Shown piece by piece: positions 22,685 through 31,227 of a DNA stretch of 35,613 nucleotides. The notes beneath the pieces are model-generated. The model was not told the DNA's origin. It did no database searches and was given only the letters and a program-made list of their open reading frames with translations. Numbering within the stretch: the first letter of the stretch is position 1; each line of letters starts with the position of its first letter. The DNA lies in the NCBI GenBank assembly GCA_035485275.1, contig DATHOE010000001.1, positions 1-35,613 on the forward strand, written 5' to 3'. The stretch comes from DAIDJD01 sp035485275. Its GTDB lineage: Bacteria; Oederibacteriota; JAJYGY01; DAIDJD01. The position numbers were made by a program, and so were the translations under genes.

Positions 22685-23887
22685 ATGACAAACATCCCCG
22701 AATACAGCCTCAAGTGGGGCAAGGACCGCCGCCTCACGGCCGGCTCGGCCTGGGCCTTCCGCAACGAAATCGACTTCAAGGAAAAGGACCCCGGCCCCGG
22801 GAGCCTGGTGCGCTTGAAGACCCAGAAGGGGCGCCCCTTGGGCGTCGGTTTCCTCAACAGCCAGTCCAACCTCTGCTTCCGATTGCTGGCGCCCCACGGC
22901 GAATTCGCCCTGGACGCCACGGCCGAGGACATCCTGGGCGCGCGCCTGGGCCAGGCCGTGGCCGCGCGCGGCCCGCGCGCGGCCGGGGCGGCCCGCCGCC
23001 TGGTCAACGCCGAGGGCGACTGGCTGCCGGGCTTGGTGGTGGACGACTACAACGGTGTGCTGGCGGTCCAGATCCACACCGCGGGCATGGACCGGCGGCG
23101 CGGGCTGATCCTGGACTTTTTGAAGGCCCTGCCGGGCACCAAGGCATTGGTCGAGCGCAGCGACGCGGAGGCCCGCAAACGCGAGGGGCTCCTGCCCTCC
23201 GGCGGCGTCCTCCTGAGCCTGGCCCTGGACGAGGATTTCCTGGCGCGGGTGCCCTTTGTCGAGAACGGCCTGCACTTCACCGCCGACGTCCTGGCCGGGC
23301 ACAAGACCGGCTTTTTCCTGGACCAGCGGCACGCGCGCATGCTGGCCAGGACCCTTTCCAGCGGCAAGCGCTGCCTGGACGTGTTCTGCCACAGCGGCGG
23401 CTTCGCCGCGGCCCTGGCCGCGGGCGGGGCGAGCGAAGTGCTGGGCATAGACCAGAGCAAGGACGCCCTGGCCCTGGCCGAGGGGCACGCCCGCCTGAAC
23501 CAACTGGAGAACTGCCGCTTCGAGGCCGGCGACGCCTTCGCGCGCCTGCGCGAGCTGGAAAAGGCGGGGGAACGCTTCCAGGTCGTGGTGCTGGATCCGC
23601 CGGCCATGGCCAAGGAAGGCTCGGCCGTGGGCGACGCCCTGCGGGGCTACCGCGAATTGAACCTGCGCGCGCTCCGGCTCCTGGACCACGGCGGCCTCCT
23701 GCTGACCTGCAGCTGCACCGGCGCCGTGGACGAGGGCCAGTTCATGGAGGCCCTGCATTCCGCGGCCCTGGACGCCCCGGCCACCCTGCGCGAGCTGGAG
23801 CGCCCCGGCGCCTCATCCGACCACCCCAGGCTCCTGGGCATGCCCGAGACCCGCTACCTGAAATCCGTGCTCCTGTTCAAGGCCTGA
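22685..23887 (+). CDS. rlmI: RlmI-like 23S rRNA (cytosine) methyltransferase
   Basis: The 400-residue product has an N-terminal PUA-like part (YSLKWGKDRRLTAGSAWAF, RPLGVGFLNSQSNLCFRLL), a central RlmI-type domain (DWLPGLVVDDYNGVLAVQ) and a Rossmann methyltransferase. The SAM site shows CLDVFCHSGGFAAALA, and LDPPAMAKE and LLLTCSCTGAVDEGQF hold the catalytic region including a Cys typical of m5C enzymes. Escherichia coli RlmI modifies C1962 of 23S rRNA; the same target here is inferred. The gene seems monocistronic: 160 bases and an independent small gene follow. Confidence 0.88.
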   Translation: MTNIPEYSLKWGKDRRLTAGSAWAFRNEIDFKEKDPGPGSLVRLKTQKGRPLGVGFLNSQSNLCFRLLAPHGEFALDATAEDILGARLGQAVAARGPRAAGAARRLVNAEGDWLPGLVVDDYNGVLAVQIHTAGMDRRRGLILDFLKALPGTKALVERSDAEARKREGLLPSGGVLLSLALDEDFLARVPFVENGLHFTADVLAGHKTGFFLDQRHARMLARTLSSGKRCLDVFCHSGGFAAALAAGGASEVLGIDQSKDALALAEGHARLNQLENCRFEAGDAFARLRELEKAGERFQVVVLDPPAMAKEGSAVGDALRGYRELNLRALRLLDHGGLLLTCSCTGAVDEGQFMEALHSAALDAPATLRELERPGASSDHPRLLGMPETRYLKSVLLFKA

Positions 23888-24047
23888 GGGGGCACGGAAA
23901 GACCCAGGGGTTTATGGAAAACACTTTATTTACAGGCGTTTTTATCGTTACCTGCAATTAACAAATTCATACCCCATCCTTAGCATTAGCGGCCTATAGT
24001 TCGTCTAACAGGCGGGGATGTCCCCTGTCTGACACTGAGAGGCAGCC

Positions 24048-24203
24048 ATGAAAAAGGCCCTCCAGCTCAGCGAACAGGCCCTTCGCCTGGCCTTGGCCGT
24101 GATGGCCCTGGCTTTGGCGGCCTGGATCGCCACCCCAAAATCCGGAACCGTGCTTCGTTCGTCCGTGACGACCACGAGGCCGGGTTCCGTCCTGGAGTGG
24201 TAG
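24048..24203 (+). CDS. 51-residue small membrane protein, unknown
   Basis: ATG 24048 has GAGAGG 6 bases upstream. The product begins MKKALQLSEQALRL, has one hydrophobic helix (LALAVMALALAAWIA) and a Thr/Arg/Ser-rich tail (TPKSGTVLRSSVTTTRPG). The N-terminus could be a signal anchor. A palindrome (GGGGA-TG-TCCCC) lies in the predicted 5' leader at 24014-24025. The gene is flanked by AT-rich intergenic DNA and followed by a strong hairpin. No family is recognised. Confidence 0.55.
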   Translation: MKKALQLSEQALRLALAVMALALAAWIATPKSGTVLRSSVTTTRPGSVLEW

Positions 24204-24231
24204 CTTCACTGAGCATCCATAGTCCGCGGTA

Positions 24232-24258
24232 GTGGCCACCGGTTTTTTCGGTGGCCAC
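24232..24258. terminator. Strong hairpin with T-run in the loop
   Basis: GTGGCCACCG (24232-24241) pairs perfectly with CGGTGGCCAC (24249-24258) around the loop GTTTTTT. The T-run sits in the loop rather than after the stem, so it is not a standard terminator; it may instead be a protein-binding site or an mRNA stabilising structure. Confidence 0.45.
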
Positions 24259-24392
24259 AATTGTTCTCAGGCCCTTGGTCCGTTTTATTTCCGGTTTTTT
24301 TTACCCCCTTTTTCCGGCACAGCCCCCTAGCCTAGTCCGGGACAGTGTTCCCCTCGCTGTGCTAACATAGGCCGCATCCTTTTTGGAGATCC

Positions 24393-25514
24393 ATGAGCAC
24401 GGTCCAGGTCCGCCTTAGGGAAGTCCGCTCCTCCGGCTATCCGGTCCACGTCGAGCCCGGCCTCATCCATCGCGCCGGCGGCCTCCTGCGCGCCCGCTTC
24501 GCCGGCCACGCCGTTTTCGCCGTCAGCAACCCCCAGGTCTTCGGCCTCTGGGGCCGGGCTTTGGAGGCCTCGCTCAAGCGCGGCGGATTCGGACGCCCCC
24601 TTTGGCACCTGGTCCCGGACGGAGAGCGCCACAAGAGCTTCCCGCAGTACCACAAGATCCTGTCGGCCCTGGCGGCCTGGGACCGCGGCCTGGCGGCCAA
24701 GCCCCTGGTGCTCCTGCTGGGAGGCGGGGTCATCGGCGACCTGGGCGGCTTCGCCGCGGCGACCTACAAGCGCGGCGTCCCCTTTGTCCAGCTGCCGACC
24801 ACCCTGCTGTCCATGGTCGACAGCTCCGTGGGCGGCAAGCTCGGGCTGGACTTCGACACGCCCGCGGGCCGCGTCAAGAACCTGGTGGGCTGCTTCGCCC
24901 AGCCCGAGGCCGTGCTGGCGGACCCCGGCACGCTGGCGACCCTGGCCCCCCGGCAGCTGCTCGGCGGCCTGGCCGAGCTGGTGAAGACGGCCGTGCTCTT
25001 CGACGCGCCGCTCTTCGCGAAGCTCGAAAAGAACCGCGCGCGCCTGCTGCAGGCGGACGCCGCCTTTTACAGCCCGCTGATCTCCTCCAGCGTCGCGCAC
25101 AAGGCCTCGGTGGTCGCGCGCGACGAGTTCGACCGCAAGGGCCTCAGGGTCCTGCTGAACCTGGGCCACACCTTCGGCCACGCCGTGGAGTCGGCCTCCG
25201 GATTCCGGCTCCTGCACGGGGAGGCCGTGGCCTTCGGCATGGCCTGCGCCGGGGACCTGGCCTCGCGCGAGGGCCTGCTGACAAGCCAGGGCGAAGCGGA
25301 CCGCGCCCGGCTGAACGCCCTGCTGGAGTCCCTGGGCTTCAGGCTCAGGCTCAAAGGCCTGGCGCTGCCGGCGGTGCTGGCGGCCCTGGCCCGCGACAAG
25401 AAATTCGAGGGCGGCGCCCGCTTTGTCCTGCCCCGCCGCCTGGGGATCTGCGTGACGCACCCCTTGAAAAGCCTGGCTCCGGCGCAAGCCGTGTTGACGG
25501 CCCGTCTGCGCTGA
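24393..25514 (+). CDS. aroB: 3-dehydroquinate synthase
   Basis: AroB converts DAHP to 3-dehydroquinate in the shikimate pathway, using NAD and a metal ion. The 373-residue product has the NAD and substrate signature GGGVIGDLGGFAAATYKRGV, then PFVQLPTTLLSMVDSSVGGK. The metal ligands are in AELVKTAVL (Glu), NLGHTFGHAVE (His) and LLHGEAVAFGM (His). The start at 24393 has GGAG upstream. Eleven bases separate it from the TPR gene, so aroB, the TPR gene and ispE probably form one operon. A TAACAT near 24363 could be the -10 element. Confidence 0.95.
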   Translation: MSTVQVRLREVRSSGYPVHVEPGLIHRAGGLLRARFAGHAVFAVSNPQVFGLWGRALEASLKRGGFGRPLWHLVPDGERHKSFPQYHKILSALAAWDRGLAAKPLVLLLGGGVIGDLGGFAAATYKRGVPFVQLPTTLLSMVDSSVGGKLGLDFDTPAGRVKNLVGCFAQPEAVLADPGTLATLAPRQLLGGLAELVKTAVLFDAPLFAKLEKNRARLLQADAAFYSPLISSSVAHKASVVARDEFDRKGLRVLLNLGHTFGHAVESASGFRLLHGEAVAFGMACAGDLASREGLLTSQGEADRARLNALLESLGFRLRLKGLALPAVLAALARDKKFEGGARFVLPRRLGICVTHPLKSLAPAQAVLTARLR

Positions 25515-25525
25515 ATCGGAATCCC

Positions 25526-27223
25526 ATGCTCCGTCCCCGCCTGATTTTCCTCGCCGCCTTTCTCGCTTGCGCCCCCTTTGCCGGGGCCGCGCCCGCCGCG
25601 CCCCTGTCCCCTCAAACTTTGGACGGCCCCGGCCAGGAGGCCGAGGCCGCCCACACCGAGGCCGAATACCGGGCCGCCTATTTCTATTCCGTGGCCTGCC
25701 TGGCCGGCCAGAAGGGCGACGTCGCGGACCAGGCCGCCCTGCTGCAGCGGGCCCAGGAGGGTGACCCGGACTCCGCCCTCCTGACGCGCGAGCGCGGGGA
25801 GGCCCAAGTGCAGCTGGGCAACAAGGCCGCGGCCGCGGAGCTCCTGAAGAAGGCCCTGCAGGCTAGGCCCGGCGACGCGGGCCTGCGCGCGGAGCTGGGC
25901 CGCCTCTACCAGGACATGGGCCGCGCGGCCGACGCGCGCGCGCTGTTCCTGAAGCCCGACGGGAGCGACCCCAGCGACGCCGAAAGCCTGCGCTCGCTCA
26001 TCGGCCTGGATTTCGTGCAGAAGGACTACAGCTCCGCCCTGCGGCGCCTGCAGGTCCTTTTGGCCTCGGGCGGCAGCGCCGACGACCGGGAGCTGATGGC
26101 CCTTACGCTGCAGCACCTGGGCCGCTTCAAGGAGGCCTCCGCCGGCTACCGCGCCGTGCTGGCCTTGGACGCCAAACGCACCGCGACCTGGGGGCGGCTG
26201 GCGGACTGCGACCAGGCGGCCGGGGACACGCCCACGGCGTCCGCGGACCTCAAGGCCGGGCTCGCGGCCAATCCCGACAGCCCCCTGCTGGCGGACGAGC
26301 TGGGCCGCCTTCTGTATTCCGCCCAGGACTACGCCGGCGCGGAGAAGGCCTTCGACCGGCTGGTGGACATGGACCCCGGCGACGCGCACAGCCTGCTGTA
26401 CCGCGGCCTGGCGCGCCTGAAGACGGGCTACTACCGCAAGGCCGAGGCGGACTTCAAGGCCGTGGGCCGCCTGGAGAAGGACGATCCCGACCAGGCCTAC
26501 GCCCTGGCCCTGTCCCTGCTGCTGCAGAAGAAGTACAGCCAGGCCCAGCCCCAGTTCGAGCGCGTGCTCAAGCTCGATCCGCAGGCCGAGGACGCCTGGG
26601 CGGACCTGGCTTTCCTCCAGGAGAAGAGCAAGCAGCAGGAGCAGGCCGAGGCGACGCTGAAGAAGGGCCTCAAGGCCATGCCGGACAGCCAGGAATTGGC
26701 CCTGCTCCTCTCGGGGGTGCAGCAGGACCTCAAGGACCTGCCCGCCGCGGAGCAGACCCTGAGGGACGCCCTGGCGCGCGGCGGCGGGGACGAGATCCGC
26801 TTCCAGCTGGCCGTGATCCTGGACAAGCGCGGCGACTTCGCCGACGTCGAGAAGGAGCTCGGCACCCTGATCGCCGAATCCCCCCGCCACGCCGAGGCCC
26901 TCAACTACCTCGGCTATTCCTGGGCCGAGCGCGGCGAGAAATTGGTCCAGGCCGAGGCCCTGATCCGGCGTGCCCTGGCCGTGGATCCCGGCAACCGCTA
27001 CTACCTGGATTCGCTGGGCTGGACTTTGTACAAGCAAGGGAAGGTCAAGGACGCGCTTGAGCCCCTGGCCGTGGCCGCCAAGGAGGTGGTGGACTCCTCG
27101 GACCCGGACGAGGCCGTGGTCTTCGACCATCTGGCGGCCGTGCAGAAAAAATTGGGCCAGGCCCGGGCCGCCCGCCTTTCCCTGAAAAAGGCGGCGAAGA
27201 TCCGCGCCCGGGCGGGCCTGTGA
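25526..27223 (+). CDS. Exported TPR-repeat protein, unknown role
   Basis: ATG 25526 opens a signal peptide (MLRPRLIFLAAFLACAPFAG). The 565-residue product consists mainly of TPR units with the usual pattern, for example RLLYSAQDYAGAEKAFDRLV and YALALSLLLQKKYSQAQPQF, and ends with ALNYLGYSWAERGEKLVQAE and YYLDSLGWTLYKQGKVKDAL. The family of long exported TPR proteins with the final LNYLGYSWAERG motif is widespread, and its members serve in envelope assembly. A periplasmic or lipoprotein-free location is inferred. Its stop overlaps the ispE start as GTGA. A much longer plus frame in the same phase starts at 24602, but its first part lies over aroB and is a shadow. Confidence 0.88.
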   Translation: MLRPRLIFLAAFLACAPFAGAAPAAPLSPQTLDGPGQEAEAAHTEAEYRAAYFYSVACLAGQKGDVADQAALLQRAQEGDPDSALLTRERGEAQVQLGNKAAAAELLKKALQARPGDAGLRAELGRLYQDMGRAADARALFLKPDGSDPSDAESLRSLIGLDFVQKDYSSALRRLQVLLASGGSADDRELMALTLQHLGRFKEASAGYRAVLALDAKRTATWGRLADCDQAAGDTPTASADLKAGLAANPDSPLLADELGRLLYSAQDYAGAEKAFDRLVDMDPGDAHSLLYRGLARLKTGYYRKAEADFKAVGRLEKDDPDQAYALALSLLLQKKYSQAQPQFERVLKLDPQAEDAWADLAFLQEKSKQQEQAEATLKKGLKAMPDSQELALLLSGVQQDLKDLPAAEQTLRDALARGGGDEIRFQLAVILDKRGDFADVEKELGTLIAESPRHAEALNYLGYSWAERGEKLVQAEALIRRALAVDPGNRYYLDSLGWTLYKQGKVKDALEPLAVAAKEVVDSSDPDEAVVFDHLAAVQKKLGQARAARLSLKKAAKIRARAGL

Positions 27224-28071
27224 CGCCGCCCCTGGTCCTGCGGGCCCCGGCGAAGATCAACCTCAGCCTGGAGGTTCTGGCGCGGCGCGCGGACGGATAC
27301 CATGAAGTGCGCATGCTCATGGCCGCGGTCTCGCTGGAGGACGAATTGTCCTTTGAGGCGGCGGAGGGGCTCTCCCTGTCCTGCGACCTGGCCTCCTTGG
27401 ACTGTTCCGAGAGCAATTTGGTCCTGCGCGCCGCGCGGGCCCTCCAAAAAGCCCTGGGCCGCGAAGCCGGCGCCAGGATCCGGCTGAAGAAACGCATCCC
27501 TTTGGGGGGCGGACTGGCCGGCGGCAGCACGGACGCGGCCGCCACCTTGCTGGGCCTCAACCAGCTTTGGCAGGGAGGCCTGGACCCGGACGCCTTGCGC
27601 TCCATCGCCGCAAGCCTGGGTTCCGACATCCCCTTCTGCCTTCAGGGAGGATGGGCCTTTGCCACCGGCCGCGGGGAACAGCTCGAGGCTTTGCCCCTGC
27701 CCCCGCGCTTGCACTTTGTCCTGGCCAACCCCGGCTTCGAAGTGTCCACGAAGTGGGCCTATTCCAAGGTGCAACAGTTCAATATCTCCCATCGAAACCT
27801 CAGCGCCGAAGCCTTTGCAGCGGTCCGGAAGCGGGATTGGGCCGCGCTTGAATCAGTTGCGGTGAATGATCTTGAAAAAGTCACGGAAGCGCGCCATCCA
27901 GAGGTGCAAGCCTTGAAGCGCCGGCTTTTGGATTTGGGAGCAGTGATCAGCCGCATGTCCGGATCCGGGCCCACGGTGTGGGGTCTGTTCAAAGATGGAG
28001 AAGAATCGAAAAAGGCTTGTGAAGAAATGATAAAAATGAACCTAACCGCGCTTGCTGTGCACACCCTCTAG
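27220..28071 (+). CDS. ispE: 4-diphosphocytidyl-2-C-methyl-D-erythritol kinase
   Basis: IspE phosphorylates CDP-ME in the non-mevalonate (MEP) isoprenoid pathway. The product has 283 residues from GTG 27220, which overlaps the TPR gene stop. The GHMP kinase motifs are clear: APAKINLSLEV near the N-terminus, IPLGGGLAGGSTDAAA (ATP loop) and ISRMSGSGPTVWGLF near the C-terminus. Length is normal. It ends the aroB-TPR-ispE operon. The last 60 codons are less GC-rich than the rest, a drift that continues into the following tRNA region. Confidence 0.95.
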   Translation: MTPPLVLRAPAKINLSLEVLARRADGYHEVRMLMAAVSLEDELSFEAAEGLSLSCDLASLDCSESNLVLRAARALQKALGREAGARIRLKKRIPLGGGLAGGSTDAAATLLGLNQLWQGGLDPDALRSIAASLGSDIPFCLQGGWAFATGRGEQLEALPLPPRLHFVLANPGFEVSTKWAYSKVQQFNISHRNLSAEAFAAVRKRDWAALESVAVNDLEKVTEARHPEVQALKRRLLDLGAVISRMSGSGPTVWGLFKDGEESKKACEEMIKMNLTALAVHTL

Positions 28072-28134
28072 GGGAAAATCTGGGGATAAGTTTGGGTTGG
28101 TAATTGTTTCGACATGTAAAACATTACTAAGTTC

Positions 28135-28163
28135 TTGCATAGCACGCACATTTGTTGTATTCT
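28135..28163 (+). promoter_or_regulatory. Sigma70-like promoter upstream of tRNA-Gln
   Basis: TTGCAT (28135-28140), a 17-base spacer and TATTCT (28158-28163), in an AT-richer stretch. It would give about 90 bases of 5' leader before the tRNA. A second -10-like TAATAT lies at 28231. An inverted repeat AGAAA-TATAG-TTTCT sits at 28192-28206. Confidence 0.45.
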
Positions 28164-28257
28164 CAGTATGCCCCATCCTTGTTTCAACTAGAGAAATATA
28201 GTTTCTGGCGCCCAATAGGGTGTCAGACGCTAATATTGTTTCAAGTAGCGGGATAGG

Positions 28258-28328
28258 TGGGGGGTCGTTCAACGGTAGGACACCAGATTTTGATTCTGGT
28301 TATGTAGGTTCGATTCCTGCCCCCCCAA
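28258..28328 (+). tRNA. tRNA-Gln (anticodon TTG)
   Basis: The cloverleaf is complete: acceptor TGGGGGG with CCCCCCA, D-arm GTTC/GGAC, anticodon stem CCAGA/TCTGG around loop TTTTGAT (anticodon TTG) and T-arm GTAGG/CCTGC with loop TTCGATT. The discriminator is A, and CCA is not encoded. It is a substrate for MnmA, which is encoded at 18999. Confidence 0.95.
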
Positions 28329-28398
28329 AAAAAGAACGCGGCGATTCACGCCGCGGGGCCGTCCGCCGAATCCGGCGCACAGGAGTGCACAGTCACGT

Positions 28399-31227
28399 AT
28401 GAAAATCACTTTTGACACAAAGAGTTTTCTCATCGACGGCCAACGCCGTCTGATCCTGAGCGGCGACATCCATTATTTTCGCCTGCCCAAATCGGAATGG
28501 AAAAACGCCCTGGTCTGCGCCAAACAGGCCGGGCTCAACGCCATCAGCACCTATGTTCCGTGGAACGTGCATGAACCCGTGGATGGGAAGTGGCGCTTCG
28601 ACGGCGACGCGGACCTTGAAGAGTTCCTGAAGCTGGCCAAGCAGACCGAGCTTCTGGTCATCGCCAAGCCCGGACCCTTCATCCGCACGGACTGGTCCTT
28701 CGGCGGATTTCCAACCTGGCTGCACGCCAAGGGCGTGAAACACTTCCGCACCTCCGACGCCACCTACATGGCGGTTGTGGACAAGTATCTGGACAAGATC
28801 CTGGGCCTCTTGGCGCGCCATCAGGTGGGCAAGGGCGGCACGGTCTTCCTGGTGCAGATCGAGGACGCCTTCGATCTGGTGCCCCAGGATCCCGCCTACC
28901 TGCGCCACCTCGAGAACAAGTTCAAGAAAAAGCTGCAGGTGCCGGTGTACTTCAACCTGGCCGATCCCGCCACGGGCGGCGGTTTCGTCAAAGGCGCCCT
29001 GCTGGGCGTGAGCCTTGAAAAGGACGCCACCTACGGCCTGCGCCGCCTGCGCGAGCTGGCCGGGACCCACCGCCAGCCGCTCCTGCTGTCCCACCTGACC
29101 ACGGCCCTGGCCGAGTACCGCAACAACGACGCCGCCAAGCCCCCGCGCAGCTGGCCCGAGGTGGAGAACGTCCTCGTGGACGCCCTGGGCCAGGGCGCCG
29201 CGCTGGTGAACCTCGCGCCCTTCGCCGGCGGCAGCAACTTCGGCGAACTGGCCGGACGCGGCCTGCACGGCGACCGCAGTTTCGCCGCCATCAGCTGGGA
29301 CGGCGGGGCGCCCTTGAGCGAGCTGGGCGAAAAGACGCCCAAGGCCATGGGCCTGGGGCTGTGGTCCCGCTGGGCCCGCACCCTCGAATCCTCCCTGCTG
29401 GGGTCGGAGCGCCTGGACGAGGACCATCCCGTGGTCCCCAGCGAGGTGTCCGTGATCGCCCGCGAGCAGGGCGACACCCGGCTGTATTTCCTGCACAACC
29501 CGACCTCCGACACGCTCACCGGAAAGATCCAGGTCGACGAGGCCCTGCCCTTCAGCCTGGCCCCGGGCGAGCGCCGCGCCTACGCCTTCAACCTGGGCAT
29601 CACGCCGAACCTGAGCGCGCGCGCCTGCACCCACCCCTACTTCGTCGAGCACCTCGGCACGCGCTGCGTGATCGTGCTGTGGGGCGAGCCCGGCCAGAAG
29701 CTCCACTTCTACGGGTCCGGCACCCTGGACGTGGCCTCGCGCAGCAGCGACCAGATCCTGGTCGAGCACGAGCGCAAGGGCTTCGTGCTGACCACCGAGT
29801 TCACCGCGCGCCCGCAGCGCCTGCTGGCCAAGGTCATGTTCGAGGCCGGCCAGCGCGAAGCGCTCTTCCTCATCGTCACCCGCCAGCTGGCCGAGCAGTG
29901 CGCCGTCGACCCGGTCAAGGGCCGCCTGGTGCTGGGCTCGGGCGAGGTCGATTTCGCCCACCGCACGGCCCGCCTCGGGGCCGGCTCCCGCACGCTCATC
30001 AGCGTCGAAGAGAGCGTGCTCAACGAGGAATACTATTCCGTCAAGCCGGTGGAGCCCAAGACGCTGAAGGCCACGCCCGGGGGCGTGCTCGACGAGCAGG
30101 CCCTGCTCAAGCGCGTGGCCGCGCGCAAGGACTGGACGCCCTTCACCATCGGCGCGGACCTGTCCGAACAGGGCTTCCACACCGACCGGGTGTGGGTGCG
30201 CATGGGCTTCAACGCGGCCCAGGCCGGCAAGAAGCACCTCATCTTCCCCGGCCTGGAGGACCAGGCCGCGGTGTTCCACAAGGGCGCCTACCTCGGGCTC
30301 ATCGGGCGCCTGGGCAAGGTCCTGGACCTGGAGATCCCGGTGAAGGCCGGGGCCAACGAGCTCCTGCTGGCCCTGCACGCCTTCGGCCGCTACGCCGAGG
30401 GCTCCAAGCTGGGCGAGAAGAAGGGCCTGCTGCTGCCGGTGTACGACGGCGGCGAGGTGCAGCCCTTCGCCGACGGCTGGCACTTCCTGGAGGCCGCCGG
30501 CCCCCTCGATTTCCAGATTTTCTCGGCGCCGACCTTCAGCGGGCGCGGCTGGGAGCTGGGCGGACTGCCCAAGACCCTGGAGCGCTCCGGCTACGTCTGC
30601 GCGCGCAAGAAGTTCAAGGTGCCGGACTGGGCCACGCGCGTGCGGCTGAACCTCCACGCCGGCGACGTGCGCGTGCAGGTGGCCATCAACGGCGAGCTGG
30701 CCGGGCAGCACCCCGACGCCCGCGGCGCGCAGTACCAGGAATTCGAGATCACCCCGCACCTGATCAAGGACCCCAAGGCCGAGAACACCATGGCCCTCTT
30801 CTTCAGGGGCCCGACCAAGGGATACCAGCATTGCGAGCTGCTCTTCCTGGGCTCCGAGCTCAAGGCCGAGCTGAGCGCCTGCCCCGGCTTCTACGCTGCG
30901 GACGAGACCGAGGCGCTCAAGGACAAGGCCTGGTCCAAGGCGGGCAAGGGCCGCTGGGGCTTCTGGAAGGCCAGCTTCAAGACCCCGGACCTCAAGGCCG
31001 TGGCCGCGGCGGTGCTGGCGCTGCCCAAGCACGACCGCGGGGTGCTGTGGATCAACGGCCACTGCCTCGGCAAGCATTGGAAGAACGGCATCCGCGAGGG
31101 CATCAAGCTGCCCCTGAGCTGGCTGAAGCCGGTCAACGAACTGCTGGTGCTCGAGGAGGAGGCCGGCCTGCCGCACGACGCCACGGTCACCTTCCTCCCC
31201 AAACTCAACGAAGAGAAGCTGCCCTGA
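28399..31227 (+). CDS. GH35-like beta-galactosidase homologue without catalytic glutamates
   Basis: The product has 942 residues and no signal peptide. Residues 1-300 clearly match the GH35 barrel: ILSGDIHYFRLPKSEWK, GLNAISTYVPWNVHEP, AKPGPFIRTDWSFGGFPTWL and LAPFAGGSNFGELAG. In GH35 enzymes QIENEYG holds the acid/base Glu; here it is QIEDAFD, so that Glu is Ala157. The nucleophile motif (as in INSEFYTGW) aligns with LLLSHLTTAL, placing His232 at the nucleophile. The conserved Glu of CAEW is Asp98. The later jelly-roll domains (around 610-690 and 780-920) look intact, with WGFWKASF and GVLWINGHCLGKHW. A sugar-binding or otherwise altered function is inferred. It overlaps the next gene by 4 bases. 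Confidence 0.9.
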   Translation: MKITFDTKSFLIDGQRRLILSGDIHYFRLPKSEWKNALVCAKQAGLNAISTYVPWNVHEPVDGKWRFDGDADLEEFLKLAKQTELLVIAKPGPFIRTDWSFGGFPTWLHAKGVKHFRTSDATYMAVVDKYLDKILGLLARHQVGKGGTVFLVQIEDAFDLVPQDPAYLRHLENKFKKKLQVPVYFNLADPATGGGFVKGALLGVSLEKDATYGLRRLRELAGTHRQPLLLSHLTTALAEYRNNDAAKPPRSWPEVENVLVDALGQGAALVNLAPFAGGSNFGELAGRGLHGDRSFAAISWDGGAPLSELGEKTPKAMGLGLWSRWARTLESSLLGSERLDEDHPVVPSEVSVIAREQGDTRLYFLHNPTSDTLTGKIQVDEALPFSLAPGERRAYAFNLGITPNLSARACTHPYFVEHLGTRCVIVLWGEPGQKLHFYGSGTLDVASRSSDQILVEHERKGFVLTTEFTARPQRLLAKVMFEAGQREALFLIVTRQLAEQCAVDPVKGRLVLGSGEVDFAHRTARLGAGSRTLISVEESVLNEEYYSVKPVEPKTLKATPGGVLDEQALLKRVAARKDWTPFTIGADLSEQGFHTDRVWVRMGFNAAQAGKKHLIFPGLEDQAAVFHKGAYLGLIGRLGKVLDLEIPVKAGANELLLALHAFGRYAEGSKLGEKKGLLLPVYDGGEVQPFADGWHFLEAAGPLDFQIFSAPTFSGRGWELGGLPKTLERSGYVCARKKFKVPDWATRVRLNLHAGDVRVQVAINGELAGQHPDARGAQYQEFEITPHLIKDPKAENTMALFFRGPTKGYQHCELLFLGSELKAELSACPGFYAADETEALKDKAWSKAGKGRWGFWKASFKTPDLKAVAAAVLALPKHDRGVLWINGHCLGKHWKNGIREGIKLPLSWLKPVNELLVLEEEAGLPHDATVTFLPKLNEEKLP

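Noticed and set aside
24602..25525. The first part of a very long plus frame leading into the TPR gene
   Set aside because: Lies over aroB in another frame and is Arg/Pro/Gly-rich. The TPR gene starts at 25526 with a signal peptide.
25067..27130. A 687-codon minus frame opposite aroB and the TPR gene
   Set aside because: Low-complexity shadow of GC-rich codons on the plus strand.
28042..28272. A 76-codon minus frame next to tRNA-Gln
   Set aside because: It overlaps the tRNA and the ispE end, and shows no motif or ribosome site.
28393..31176. A 927-codon minus-strand frame opposite the GH35-like gene
   Set aside because: Ala/Gly/Val/Arg-rich translation without motifs; it mirrors codon bias of the real gene on the other strand.
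29361..31223. The first part of a long plus frame leading into the binding protein
   Set aside because: Overlaps the GH35-like gene out of frame and lacks motifs. The real protein begins at its signal peptide at 31224.
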